This document shows positions 11,201 through 19,687 of a stretch of DNA of 64,000 nucleotides, one piece after another. The DNA is from Pseudomonas sp. P7548. GTDB taxonomy: Bacteria; Pseudomonadota; Gammaproteobacteria; Pseudomonadales; Pseudomonadaceae. A program made the position numbers and the translations under genes. Position 1 is the first letter of the stretch; every line of letters begins with the position of its first letter. A model generated the notes under the pieces. That model made no database searches. It saw only the letters and a list, made by a program, of their open reading frames with translations, and was not told the origin of the DNA. The stretch is taken from positions 1 through 64,000 of the forward strand of contig NZ_JACARO010000038.1 in NCBI RefSeq assembly GCF_013386585.1, written 5' to 3'.

Positions 11201-14200
11201 GATGTCGACTGCCTTCAGGGTCTTTATCGTGAGCAAGCTTCAGGGGGATGAGTATTTCACTGAACTGATAGTCCTTGCGGTTGTGAACACCGCATGCAAC
11301 GGTTGCGACATCGTTCCAAAGACGGACGGCTTCCTCCCTGAATCCGCAGGCACCCCAAGTACGCGCAACGTCAAGAAGAGCTGGCACGAGCGTCATCGTC
11401 TCCTCTTCTGCACGTGCTGCTGCTTCAACACTATCCAAGAGCCTGCGCTGAATCTGGGCAGCGACTGCTGCACGGTTACCAATCAGGGACTCGGCCAATT
11501 TGCGGGTAGCGGATGGAAAACGCCTGCATCGTTCACCACCATTAACCTCAAGCCAGTAAGAGCCCAGAGCAGTTTGGTCTTCTTTGTCTAAGAACTCGGC
11601 GGCACAATCCCATACATGCTGATACAGCTCGTGGGCAGAACCAGCATATAAGTGACCATGGTAGTGGGTGTCTGAATCACTCTGGAAAGTTTCCGGATGA
11701 ATCGCAAGCCGATCGCAAATTGCCTTAAGTGATACAAGGCCATCACCCACTGCTTTCCCTGAGGCTGATTTCACCCAAAACTCAGCCAATGAAATCAGCG
11801 AAGTAACGATGTCACCAATAGGCGCCCTCAAGTGGACGCAACTCGCACGAAGTGCGGCTGCACCATCGACTCGATTGAGCATGAAGCTTCGGAACGCTTC
11901 GAACATCCCAATCAGATCTGGATTAAAATGGTGATTCTTAGCCAGTGTGTTCGGCACTGTGGGGATGGAAATGCTTTCTACACCGACAAAAGGAATAAGG
12001 TAACGCGCAAACTGAACTTGCACCCACGTTAGAAACTCATGGGGTAGGCACTCTAGTTTTATGCCCTCCGCAACAACGATGGCGTCGGGGATAGAGCCAG
12101 ACTTTGAATATGCCACCGCCAATGCTGCTTGGCATGCAGCGCCTAGGATACAATCTGGCAGCTTCTGGCTAGAGATAGCAATTAGCTTGTCGATTGAGAC
12201 GCGATCAACAAGGCTCTGCAGTACCTTTAATTGCAACTCAAGATTGAGTTTGCCATTCTCTATAGCCTCCGCAGCCGCAATCGCGTGACTTCCTTGGCGC
12301 TTTGACTGCCAACGCAATTGAGCGATCTCTCCTAACAGCGCCGCAGGTTCCATAACTAAACTAGCCACACGATATATAGCAGCGGTTCCTGGGTAACCAG
12401 AATTGCCGCGGGTGGCAAGTGACTCGCGAACGATAGCTGTAGGGAGCGTACGGCCGATCCGGCATGCATAATGCTCAGCAAATAGCGCAAAATCAGCGGG
12501 GGAGACCATGCAAAACTCGCCGTCCCAAACCGCACTCAACGCGCCATCCGACAGCCCGATGTCCATAAGAGTCATCGCCATTTCGACAGGCTTGAGTTCC
12601 ACATTCTGCTCAATCAACCCTGCCTGTTGCCTTAAGAAACCGATGCGTATGAAGGAAACGAGATCGTTAGATTGAATACTTGCTCGCCAAATCAGATCCA
12701 GATTCCGCTGGATTTCACTCATTGGTCTGTAACAACTCCAAGCCCGATTCACCCAATCGTCATCGCAGGCATTAAGCGCCTCTTCGTGAAGCCCCTCATC
12801 TAATAAATGCCGAAATCTATGACGCCAAGATTCATCAGTTGTAGGCTCCGCTTCATACCAATCCAGAATTGCACGTGTGATCTCAGATCTATAATCGGCA
12901 GTACGCTCGCTTACGAACTCGGCAAGGCTAGCGTGATTGATCGCAAACCCTTTTGCTTCTGACACCTTCAATACGTAGCTGATTGCCTGTAACTTCTGTT
13001 TTACCACCGCGAGAGAAAGTGGATGATTAACGCTTCCGAGCAATTTTCTTAGCGTTTCTGGTGTGGTGTATTCTTGCCGAACGACCAATATGGCAATCAA
13101 ATAAACCGTGTCTAAGTCCGCAGACCATTCTTGCCACATGTGATCATGAAAGTGATCAATCCTGTCGTTCCGCAGCGTGGGCGCTTGTCGCAGATACTTT
13201 CGGCGCTCCGCGATATTCATATCGAATAGTATTTTTGCCAAATATTCCAAGTAGATTGGCACGCCAGCCGAAACAACAAAGATTTGCTCTAGCAACTCAC
13301 TGTCATGCGAGACGCCTCTATGCAGCATAAATTCAGACACTTGCAGACGATCAAACCGCTTGACAACTATTCGTCTAACGGACTCCCGCCTAAGGTGACT
13401 AACAATGGCAGAAGGTAGCGCCTGCTCGTATCTTGTTGTAACTATGATCAATACGTTATCTGGAAGATGCCCATCCAAAACACTTGTTAAGGGCTTGGAT
13501 AGTAGGGACTCGCGAGTTTTTCGATCGACATGGTCAACCCCATCAATCAGAAACACAACTCGCTCGTTGCTTTTAGAAAGCTCCTGCAACCAATCGTTCA
13601 ACAGTTCGACCGATGCTGGCGCATAGGCTTTGGGGAACTTAAAGTCAGGATATGCATCCTTCAGACCAGAGCATACAGAACGAACAAAGGCATCTTCCTG
13701 CAATCGTTCATTTCCCACGGCCCGCTCGTCCGGGATAAAACAATAGTATCCAAACTTTATGCTCGAATTTGCACGGAGAAATTTCGTCAACGCCGTTGAC
13801 TTTCCAGCCCCTGGTTCACCAACCACGACAATGAAACCAGAGGAGAGACTTTCTAGCGCCCTGTCCAGAGCCATGAAAAGTTCTGGGGTTGGCACCCATA
13901 ATTCCTCATCGACAGGGAACCGATGGCTCAAGCGCTCTGCAAAGCGATCCGACAGACCCAACTTCTCCAAAACAAGGTCTGCCGTTATCCTCGCGCTTCC
14001 AATAGACCATTTGACACATTCATCTAGCAAAACGCCGAACTGTTGTTGCTCGATACCGAGCTGACTCAAACGAGTCCTAACACGAGCCGAAACTGTATCG
14101 CGGTCATCTTGCGAGAGTTTGAATCGCAAAGACCTCAAGAACGCTGCGAATATTTCAGCGTCGGAGATGCCTGACGCTAGTTTGAGCTTTTCAATAGTCT

Positions 14201-14672
14201 GTTCGTAATATTGATATGCTGGAACAGACTCTATCGACATGCCCGGAGCACTCGATATATAGGGCTCATGAAACTCAGTAATGAACTGTTGCAGGCTTTG
14301 AACAAAGCCCTGCGCAGGCTGTTTGTTAATACCAGCCCTTCGCGTAGATAAGAGCTCTACGACTTTCTCCCCTTGCTCAGAGTGAATCTGCTGATATCCG
14401 CGTGCCAGCTTTTCCCAAAGTGAGCCGCCCTCATCCTCCGCGACCAAGCTAGCCAAGGTGAATGAGGTACTTTGATCTTCTGACCACTTAACCTGAACGA
14501 ATCGGGCCCCCGAATCTGTGTCGATGATGAGGTCATCGATGTGTTTCGCGCGAGCGGGGTTTTCTAAGGTGACACTGCGTACCCTGGAGCCAATGTCGAT
14601 CAACTCAAGCAGCTGCAGTGCTGCGACCAAATTCTGGTAATAAAAGCCGGCCTGCGCCTCAGCTCCTGCCAT
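8274..14672 (-). CDS. Nuclease-STAND ATPase, Avs-like antiviral sensor (2132 aa)
   Basis: The N-terminus (GFYYQNLVAAL, DD at 46-47, FVQVK at 58-62) fits a DUF4297/Cap4-like PD-(D/E)xK dsDNA nuclease. A P-loop STAND NTPase follows: Walker A GEPGAGKS (285-292), Walker B RVVFLIDGVDHVD (371-383), then VLIIVTTRYEQ. The remaining ~1500 residues are helical and repeat-like, suitable as a ligand sensor. This architecture matches Avs (AVAST) proteins, which bind phage terminase or portal and then cut DNA. I chose ATG 14672, preceded by GGAGAG; a GTG at 14690 is also open. It sits between a PIN-like gene and Gabija. Which Avs type it is, or whether it is a new STAND clade, I cannot decide without a search. 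Confidence 0.7.
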   Translation of the reverse strand: MAGAEAQAGFYYQNLVAALQLLELIDIGSRVRSVTLENPARAKHIDDLIIDTDSGARFVQVKWSEDQSTSFTLASLVAEDEGGSLWEKLARGYQQIHSEQGEKVVELLSTRRAGINKQPAQGFVQSLQQFITEFHEPYISSAPGMSIESVPAYQYYEQTIEKLKLASGISDAEIFAAFLRSLRFKLSQDDRDTVSARVRTRLSQLGIEQQQFGVLLDECVKWSIGSARITADLVLEKLGLSDRFAERLSHRFPVDEELWVPTPELFMALDRALESLSSGFIVVVGEPGAGKSTALTKFLRANSSIKFGYYCFIPDERAVGNERLQEDAFVRSVCSGLKDAYPDFKFPKAYAPASVELLNDWLQELSKSNERVVFLIDGVDHVDRKTRESLLSKPLTSVLDGHLPDNVLIIVTTRYEQALPSAIVSHLRRESVRRIVVKRFDRLQVSEFMLHRGVSHDSELLEQIFVVSAGVPIYLEYLAKILFDMNIAERRKYLRQAPTLRNDRIDHFHDHMWQEWSADLDTVYLIAILVVRQEYTTPETLRKLLGSVNHPLSLAVVKQKLQAISYVLKVSEAKGFAINHASLAEFVSERTADYRSEITRAILDWYEAEPTTDESWRHRFRHLLDEGLHEEALNACDDDWVNRAWSCYRPMSEIQRNLDLIWRASIQSNDLVSFIRIGFLRQQAGLIEQNVELKPVEMAMTLMDIGLSDGALSAVWDGEFCMVSPADFALFAEHYACRIGRTLPTAIVRESLATRGNSGYPGTAAIYRVASLVMEPAALLGEIAQLRWQSKRQGSHAIAAAEAIENGKLNLELQLKVLQSLVDRVSIDKLIAISSQKLPDCILGAACQAALAVAYSKSGSIPDAIVVAEGIKLECLPHEFLTWVQVQFARYLIPFVGVESISIPTVPNTLAKNHHFNPDLIGMFEAFRSFMLNRVDGAAALRASCVHLRAPIGDIVTSLISLAEFWVKSASGKAVGDGLVSLKAICDRLAIHPETFQSDSDTHYHGHLYAGSAHELYQHVWDCAAEFLDKEDQTALGSYWLEVNGGERCRRFPSATRKLAESLIGNRAAVAAQIQRRLLDSVEAAARAEEETMTLVPALLDVARTWGACGFREEAVRLWNDVATVACGVHNRKDYQFSEILIPLKLAHDKDPEGSRHRLAEQLELAHHLEDTGAGKQVAIAIEGLLGLVAQWWPAEVFRGVVAEERQIFRERALGGVLSELNAVSSFDKRILLAVLKTMSRWQNYGHFDDETLPAMRGFFAALLKQRSYDVADETYEFARQMFLVEKNRPRLLSEWAVMRNAIEPANEDAQRDEVMYWEPEEPSEEQSETNYSDDFRTQVKATLERLDPGDTAAFRVKLEEFAHQELRERTATRLSQERDDWRRALLATSSLKSVPPDLDQEFEVFLESFEQQILGLYGRDDAHLREAAEEVVRETVDGFSLFVGVPQLSFARFKEAFDLDAWLDKLLRPVGIGYRVEGELRALLPDRIQGASFTQLPSWLALAREKLTSDARALALVEVAKRYRLANPEEAFELLEEARDSIADFFFEHLDLCREICELSLEIDASRGCRFMLDSFRHQYNKYPTSLVYRLGGLIDSLNSAMALDGVALYDTWALHNRRLTAGLISKPIEHHWISAEDGFGFEGEAVGYLLALLKYPEIDVRLLAVEALVELCGKRPDLIEFMRSYWHILTDGQREYVISMLDSLGRLHPELVEQWASWLYDAASGEAHYNIRASLALALSGDKRQTSPAHPLAEKAHALLLHPSIPEVLSPQLVGGALFPVPWTQYQGWVINTLSKGFAHPKLMRSEALRILHETYPDAHEGLEQESAVHRAHNINTNFDELEIAATFDEACRSSVNRAVSRLMDAREINPTYLSEAAEVLRLRDPTDSLVKPVSRPEKVDWLSVAACDADFMEFADLDACVEAALSVEDGFARLFEYTEQRSGGEIGSQCQRACVVRVEMFGSLATGMELPSATLSALYADSRIRNRNLYRFELPWREGGVTEPIVPLVSSSLRVFRGRHTRELAALSGVWRTCFPDVEECADYLGTRLRGAMFSRGVEWQEAFDQGRRLHEPKSSGFLLEVDANALKKLALAMNLRLFARVEVERTTDKYKREAEMQWERRVGVVGLF

Positions 14673-14774
14673 GGTTACTCTCCGATCCACTTAAGCGCAT
14701 CAGCGCCTTGTAACTTAGTATCCCTTCATCAAGGAGCGCACGATGCGGAATGACGATATGCTTGATTCAGACAA

Positions 14775-15884
14775 TCAAACCTGACTACGAAGCACCGTAA
14801 TCGCCTCATCAACACTCGCTACGACCTTACAAGCGTATCGAGCATCAAGAGCAATGTGCTTGGCTGTGACCATCGACTTCAGGCCTCGCTCAGTGAGGAA
14901 CACATCGCAGTATCCAAGGGCCGCAGCCGCATGATGAAAATCGTAGAAGTCATTTGCTTCCAGTTGCTGCGTTTTATTCCATCGCACGGCCGCGTGAAGG
15001 CAAGTGTTGATGTGGATCGTCCTAAGGGCGTCTTTGACTTCATCCTTCTTGAAGGCTGCGATCAGCAGTGCGTACCACTGTCGAACAAGACCATCCCACT
15101 CAGATCCCTCTCTCGGCATTGATTGGCTCATGGCCCGTTCAGCAATTTTTCGAGCTATGTCAGCGGCTACTGGCGCGAACAAGTCAAGGGCTCCTCGCAG
15201 CTCAATCTGGTAAGTTTGTTGAAAACTACGAAGGTCCCGGGCATGGTGTGCACTAGCTGCATTTAAGGTGTCAGCGAGATCTCGGTATTCAGGTCCAAGT
15301 GGCATGCCATCACCAAGAACTTCCACCATTTGGGATAATGGAATATCCCACATATGATCGAAGAATGCCTTTTGAACCGCCAGCTCAGTATTTGCATCGA
15401 AACCGGTGTTTGCTGGATGAACAATTCCCAGCACATAGCTCAGCTTGGACCATACCATCCCTCCCAAGGGCGGAGAGTTCCCTGTCATGCTTGTCGATGA
15501 GATAAAGCGCTCAAGCTCCATAGATGAACGCGTGTCAAACGGGATCAGCGCAACGCCTAGACTCAGCTCGTCAATCAACTCTGCCGTAGCCCCCCTTGTG
15601 CGATGATCGCTTTGCTTGAGTAGCTCGGCAAACGTGCTCTCGCTGATGGGACAGAACGCCAAACCGCTAGCGACCCGCTCCTTCAGAATCGTCAACAGCT
15701 CGCGCTGCCGCTCTGTGCTGCCCTGCTCTGCTACGACGTTCCTAAGTAAAATCCAAAACTTAATATCTAGGTAAATAGCTTGGCGTGACTCTAAAGCGAG
15801 TGCGAGTTCGGCTCGACGACTATCCACGTGCTGATCGAGTGAGACCTCTGGAGCGTCCAAATGCTGCTGTATAGTGCTGCCCAT
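14775..15884 (-). CDS. PIN-like domain protein in defence island
   Basis: Not recognised as a named protein. About 369 residues; acidic residues in a PIN-like layout are visible: Asp in AIYLDIKFWILL, Glu in ISESTFAELL and Asp in ANDFYDFHHAAAALGYCDVFLTE, the last resembling the C-terminal motif of PIN ribonucleases. It could be a ribonuclease effector or an accessory factor. ATG 15884 has AGGGAAGAG just upstream and is preferred over ATG 15974. It lies about 100 bases upstream of the STAND gene on the same strand, so co-transcription is plausible. The PIN assignment is an inference from motif spacing. Confidence 0.5.
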   Translation of the reverse strand: MGSTIQQHLDAPEVSLDQHVDSRRAELALALESRQAIYLDIKFWILLRNVVAEQGSTERQRELLTILKERVASGLAFCPISESTFAELLKQSDHRTRGATAELIDELSLGVALIPFDTRSSMELERFISSTSMTGNSPPLGGMVWSKLSYVLGIVHPANTGFDANTELAVQKAFFDHMWDIPLSQMVEVLGDGMPLGPEYRDLADTLNAASAHHARDLRSFQQTYQIELRGALDLFAPVAADIARKIAERAMSQSMPREGSEWDGLVRQWYALLIAAFKKDEVKDALRTIHINTCLHAAVRWNKTQQLEANDFYDFHHAAAALGYCDVFLTERGLKSMVTAKHIALDARYACKVVASVDEAITVLRSQV

Positions 15885-16441
15885 TCGCTCTTCCCTGTAA
15901 GGCTCTGGCCATATCGTATTCTGAAACGCGCGATGGAGCCACGATCCCGACTCAACCACCATCGCCAGCAGCACGAGACGTGTGATGACGCCAGTAGATC
16001 AAAACCTTGCACCAGACGGCCATGGTAAAATGTTAACGTCCCGACACCGAGCGCTGGATGACTGTGGATGGCCGACAAAATGGCGATAACTCCCTAATAG
16101 CGATTTCCCATCCATCACCTGCGACAGGGGGCATATTTGGGGGCAAATTTATGATTCTACTGCCCTTAAACCCCAGGTAGAGCCCTATTGAAATGTTCTT
16201 CGGAGAGAACGACCTTGACTGTATTTACAGGCTTTGGGCTTACCACGCTTTGCGGCGCGACTTAGCATCAACCGCAACCGCTTTACAATCGGCACCCCTT
16301 TAACAAGCGTCTTCGCACCTTCTGGCTCTTGCACTGATACGAGCTGCCCGGGGATACGAGAGTCGAACGCCTCTCAAGTGGCATATCTACCGAGATCCAA
16401 GATATCCGTGGGAGTAAATGTGGGAGTATTTTTTAGACATG
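15885..16441. other. Intergenic stretch at island boundary, no supported gene
   Basis: Short open frames here (for example 16234-16479 plus) have no recognisable pattern and run through the terminator and tRNA fragment. The stretch is AT-richer than its neighbours and lies directly beside the tRNA-Pro fragment, where an integrase gene would be expected, but I find no integrase motif. Confidence 0.5.
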
Positions 16442-16469
16442 AAAAAGCCCAACCTTTTCAGATTGGGCT
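16442..16469 (-). terminator. Rho-independent terminator of the tRNA-Pro fragment
   Basis: On the minus strand AGCCCAATC and a matching arm GGTTGGGCT around a short A-rich loop are followed by a T run. It sits 16 bases after the CCA end of the tRNA fragment, as in an intact tRNA gene, so it was carried along with it. Confidence 0.8.
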
Positions 16470-16485
16470 AACTCATTGAAAAATA

Positions 16486-16535
16486 TGGTCGGGACGGAGT
16501 GATTCGAACACTCGACCCCTAGCACCCCATGCAAG
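16486..16535 (-). other. tRNA-Pro(GGG) 3' half: attachment-site duplicate
   Basis: Read on the minus strand this is the 3' part of a tRNA: anticodon arm CTTGC-ATGGGGT-GCTAG (loop with T33 and anticodon GGG), T arm GAGTG-TTCGAAT-CACTC and acceptor 3' strand GTCCCGACCA with encoded CCA. The D arm and 5' acceptor strand are absent; upstream sequence belongs to another gene. One base in the anticodon stem (T for A) departs from pairing. tRNA 3' ends are classic integration sites of Pseudomonas islands, and a 3' half alone is what an att duplication leaves at the far end of an island. Confidence 0.85.
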
Positions 16536-17819
16536 AACCATAGACTTTTGGCATTGCTCTCATGAGGTGCCTGATTAAAGATGAAGGCAGGGCATTCCTT
16601 ATCTGCTTTGTCGATCAGCTTAGCCACCAGATCAGCGTTGCGGCGCTGTTGCACTGACAGCTTTGCACTCGCTTCTTCCAGGTGATCAATGCTGCACTTC
16701 TCCATAAAGCTGAAATGTTTGCCCAGTAGCCCGCAGAGAATGTCCGAGATCTGTATGGCAGGTTCATTGTGTGAAATTGCGAACCGGTAGCTTACGGGCT
16801 GGCCACCCCACGAAATTTCTTTGCGCTCAAGGCTTTCCCGGACCCGCGGTTCTTCGTCAAATACGTGAACCGATCTCACGAATGTGGCAAGTCTATGGAT
16901 GAAGGCTGTATCAAAACCACTCACCAGCTCATCCTTCTCGTTGCCGCAAAGATACAACAGCGTAGTGACCCTGGAAGCCTCTTGGAGAAGGTCTGAGAGC
17001 GCAATTCTTGCCATGTTTCTGAACGTGAAGCCGCCACTGAAGAGAAACTGGCGTACAGCTTTTAGGAATTCGGGTATTCGCGCTGACGGTACGTTCGGGT
17101 AGTCGAAGGTCTTTAGTAGCCGGAAATACCCAAGTGGCTCTAGCCTCACTATGGCGTGCAGATCGTTTTTCAGATCGTCCCGAATGGATGTGTAGGTCTC
17201 GAATTGATCATGATCTAGCAGCGAGTCAATCAGGTCGACTATCGACCAGTTCAAGATGCTGAAGTTAGAGAAGTGAATGTAAGCTTGCGACTCCAGAAGC
17301 CATGTGAGGAACTGCTCCAGCTTGTTGGAGCTGAGGCAGGTGATGTAATCCCCCTGGGCCAGGTGCTTTAGCTTCAACTCTTTGACTGATGGCTGAATTC
17401 TCAATTGTGCCCTCAGGGCATAATATCAGGCAGGCTGGCCCCTGGCCCCAGCGCTACACCCCCGAGTACAAAGCAATCCAGAACCTCATGATTGAATCCG
17501 GTTCCAGTCAAGGGTAGGCTTCGGATATTGTTCGTTTCGTCGTAATACAGCGTGTAGGCCTTATTGATGTTCTTCATCAAGTCCTGCCCGGGAAATCTAA
17601 ACAGGCCGGCATCGATCACTATTTTTTCGGAGCTGTCATCAATCATGGGTCTACCTGAGGTCGGTTCCGGCTGGAGGCGAAATGACACCCTAAGCCGTTT
17701 CGCGATACTGCGCACGATTTCCGTTCTATCAGTGATTGTCAGTAGAAGACCTTTTTAAACGGCCAGGAATGACCTGATCATCTGACGTTCATTGAACGAC
17801 AGCGCAGCGCGCAACCTCA

Positions 17820-18701
17820 TCAGCACCAAAGAACTGGTCGCGGCAAGTTGTTAGGATCAGCTTCTAGCTTCGACGCGAGATCGCGATCAGACACACGGCG
17901 CAACGTCTCGGCAGCCACAAACTGAGCGCGCATCGCAAGTACCATCAGCTCGATCCGGGTCATGCCGTGCGATGCATATCGGGTACCGACATAGTCAGGG
18001 AAATGCGCGATAGCGCCGCGAAGGCGATCGTCGTGCGCAGTCGAAACCTCGCCGATCAGCGCGTCGGCTAGCTTGACAAGGTGGTGCGACAATTTCCGGT
18101 ATTGCGCCTCGGTCCAGCCGCGCGCGGCAAGTGCCCCTTTGAGCGCCAGTTCGGCGGTCAAGCAGATCGTCTGTACGGCAGCGTCGATATCGATGTCACC
18201 GGCGAGGATACGAGCGGTCGCCGCGAGGGACGAGCGCGCGTTAGCGAGTAGCTGAGGCGCATCCCCAGTCCCATGCTCCAGATCACTAACCCCATAGGCG
18301 AAATCCCACAGGTCGGCGACGCCATAAAAGGCACGCCAACCCTGTTCTGGGTATTGTTGGAAAATAAACTCCAGCTCATCGTGCGGTATCTCGATGCAGT
18401 CGAGGAGGTCAACTGAAACGGACCCATATCCGATGGCGATTAGAACCGGGTACATCTGGTCACGCAGCGCCACGCTGCCCTTGAGCATCGCTGGCATCGA
18501 GAAATCACCTGCGGGATAGAGCGTATGGTAGATCGCCATAAGCGGGTCCCACATCGCCTTGTCGAACACATCGCCGGAAATGCTATTGGCTTTCATCCAG
18601 GCCACCACCACGTGAAACGGCCGCTGGTGCAGTTTCAAGCCCTGCGTGATCAGTTCGTCGTCGCGTTGCCGCACAAACTCCTTGTCTATGGTCTTCGTCA
18701 T
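17820..18701 (-). CDS. Unrecognised protein with a HEPN-like helical segment
   Basis: About 293 residues, no named family recognised. The segment near residue 180 (AVQTICLTAELALKGALAARG, then LSHHLVKLADAL) looks like the helical pattern of HEPN-type proteins, but no clear Rx4-6H motif is seen. No signal peptide or membrane segment. ATG 18701 is preceded by GAGAGGAG and is preferred over ATG 18728. It lies between the island boundary and small repeat-flanked genes, so it is probably accessory. Confidence 0.6.
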   Translation of the reverse strand: MTKTIDKEFVRQRDDELITQGLKLHQRPFHVVVAWMKANSISGDVFDKAMWDPLMAIYHTLYPAGDFSMPAMLKGSVALRDQMYPVLIAIGYGSVSVDLLDCIEIPHDELEFIFQQYPEQGWRAFYGVADLWDFAYGVSDLEHGTGDAPQLLANARSSLAATARILAGDIDIDAAVQTICLTAELALKGALAARGWTEAQYRKLSHHLVKLADALIGEVSTAHDDRLRGAIAHFPDYVGTRYASHGMTRIELMVLAMRAQFVAAETLRRVSDRDLASKLEADPNNLPRPVLWC

Positions 18702-18783
18702 AAAACTACTCCTCTCTGGGCTTAACACGGGGAGATGCGTTCAAAATGAACGCAACGATTCTGGACGCTTGAATCGTGCCTAT

Positions 18784-18835
18784 CTCTACGGCCCCGGTTC
18801 GCGGCCGGGGCTTGGGGCGTACCTGGTCGTTTTCC
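18784..18835. repeat. Hairpin module copy 1
   Basis: A GC-rich hairpin (gccccgg-ttcgcgg-ccggggc) is followed by cttggggcgtacctggtcg and ttttcc. The same tail recurs at 19631-19684. It begins directly after the stop of the 18837 gene on the minus strand. Confidence 0.6.
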
Positions 18836-18836
18836 T

Positions 18837-19100
18837 CTACGACGGACGTAGCTCACGCTGCTTGCGCATGATTGCCTTGGTGAGCGTCATTTTCAGTGCT
18901 TGTTCCTGCTCATTGTCCAGTGCGCCGGCCAGACGCAGACCAACACAAATACCATCGGCCCTCCCTTCCTCAAATGGGATTTGGCCGACAGTTCCTACCC
19001 GACTGATTTCCCTCAGCTGATAGACAACCGCATCATTGATGTGACCAGGTAGGGCCAGTTTGGCCAAGTCAATTTTCTCAAGCTCGTCCATATCGTCCAT
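18837..19100 (-). CDS. Small hypothetical protein (87 aa)
   Basis: Not recognised. An acidic N-terminus (MDDMDELEKIDLAKLALPGH) and a charged C-terminus (KAIMRKQRELRPS) suggest a soluble cytoplasmic protein. It is flanked on both sides by copies of a hairpin module, which supports it being a discrete unit. ATG 19100 is followed by another in-frame ATG three codons on. Confidence 0.5.
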   Translation of the reverse strand: MDDMDELEKIDLAKLALPGHINDAVVYQLREISRVGTVGQIPFEEGRADGICVGLRLAGALDNEQEQALKMTLTKAIMRKQRELRPS

Positions 19101-19149
19101 GCTAATTAGCCTTCATTGTTTAGACGCCAAGATTGGTGTCCTTCTATGT

Positions 19150-19201
19150 CCTCGGCCCCAGTTTGTTAGGCCAGAGCTTGGGGGGCAGTTGAGCATTTTC
19201 C
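19150..19201. repeat. Hairpin module copy 2 (diverged)
   Basis: Shares the ctcggcccc start, a hairpin, gagcttgggg and the attttcc tail with the copies at 18784 and 19631, with several differences. It lies about 50 bases upstream of the 18837-19100 gene. Confidence 0.45.
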
Positions 19202-19314
19202 AAGAATTGTTTGATCATAGTCGAATGGCTTCATCCGCATCCATACTCGGTAGCGAGCGCGATCATTACCATCCCAGTATCTGAGTCAGACCAATCTTTG
19301 GGATTGTTTTTGAT

Positions 19315-19590
19315 TCAGGCAACAACTGCACGAACACCATCTTTGGTGGTGTACGCTTTTGGGAAACAGAGCCGCGCCTCAGGCAGAGCTTCACCCAACA
19401 CCGCGATTGTATTACCAACGCCCTCTACCATCCCGAGGCATTGACCTATCAGAATAAACTCAGCGTTTGTAGTCTTTGCAACAGGCCGGGGCTCACTTAC
19501 GAGTGAGCACTTTTTCAGTAACGATTCCCCATCAGCAAATGCCGTTAAGCTCGTAAGCGATAGCAATGCGGCAACCAAAATTCGTTTCAT
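19315..19590 (-). CDS. Secreted Rap1a/Tai-like protein, C-terminus short
   Basis: A signal peptide (MKRILVAALLSLTSLTAFA) is followed by GESLLKKCSLV, then IGQCLGMVEGVGNT and RLCFPKA, the spaced cysteines of Rap1a/Tai family proteins. Members include immunity proteins against periplasmic amidase effectors of type VI secretion. The protein stops at GVRAVVA, where relatives usually have another 15-25 residues, so it may be truncated. No effector gene is beside it, so the immunity role is only a possibility. Confidence 0.6.
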   Translation of the reverse strand: MKRILVAALLSLTSLTAFADGESLLKKCSLVSEPRPVAKTTNAEFILIGQCLGMVEGVGNTIAVLGEALPEARLCFPKAYTTKDGVRAVVA

Positions 19591-19630
19591 GTTTCCCTAC
19601 TCGGCCCAGGGGAGCGAAAAGCGTCCCTCT

Positions 19631-19684
19631 CCTACGGCTTCGGCCCAGCACATGGCTGGGCTTGGGCGTACCTGGGCGTTTTCC
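19631..19684. repeat. Hairpin module copy 3
   Basis: The hairpin gcccagc-acatg-gctgggc is followed by ttgggcgtacctgggcg and ttttcc; this tail matches copy 1 nearly base for base. It lies between the stop of the 19688 gene and the start of the Rap1a-like gene. Confidence 0.6.
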
Positions 19685-19687
19685 GAG

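Larger units (their letters stand above)
16433..17577 (-). pseudogene. DUF3800-like gene, frameshifted and fused to the tRNA fragment
   Basis: The N-terminal part (17577-17413) begins KAYTLYYDETNNIR and contains VLDCFVLGGVAL, the DUF3800 opening with its DE pair; DUF3800 proteins resemble RNase H-like enzymes and often lie in mobile islands. The frame stops at TGA 17413-17415, but the next frame continues ALRAQLRIQPSVKELKLKH and stays open to 16433, so one frameshift near 17410-17420 splits the gene. The last ~30 codons read through the tRNA-Pro fragment and terminator, so the native 3' end was replaced when the island junction formed. ATG 17577 has AGGA upstream. Family assignment is moderate. 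Confidence 0.65.

Noticed and set aside
16234..16479. Plus-strand frame of 81 codons
   Set aside because: It runs through the terminator and tRNA fragment and has no family pattern.
16486..16535. Complete tRNA-Pro gene
   Set aside because: Only the anticodon arm, T arm and 3' acceptor strand are present; the D arm and 5' strand are missing and one anticodon-stem pair is broken.
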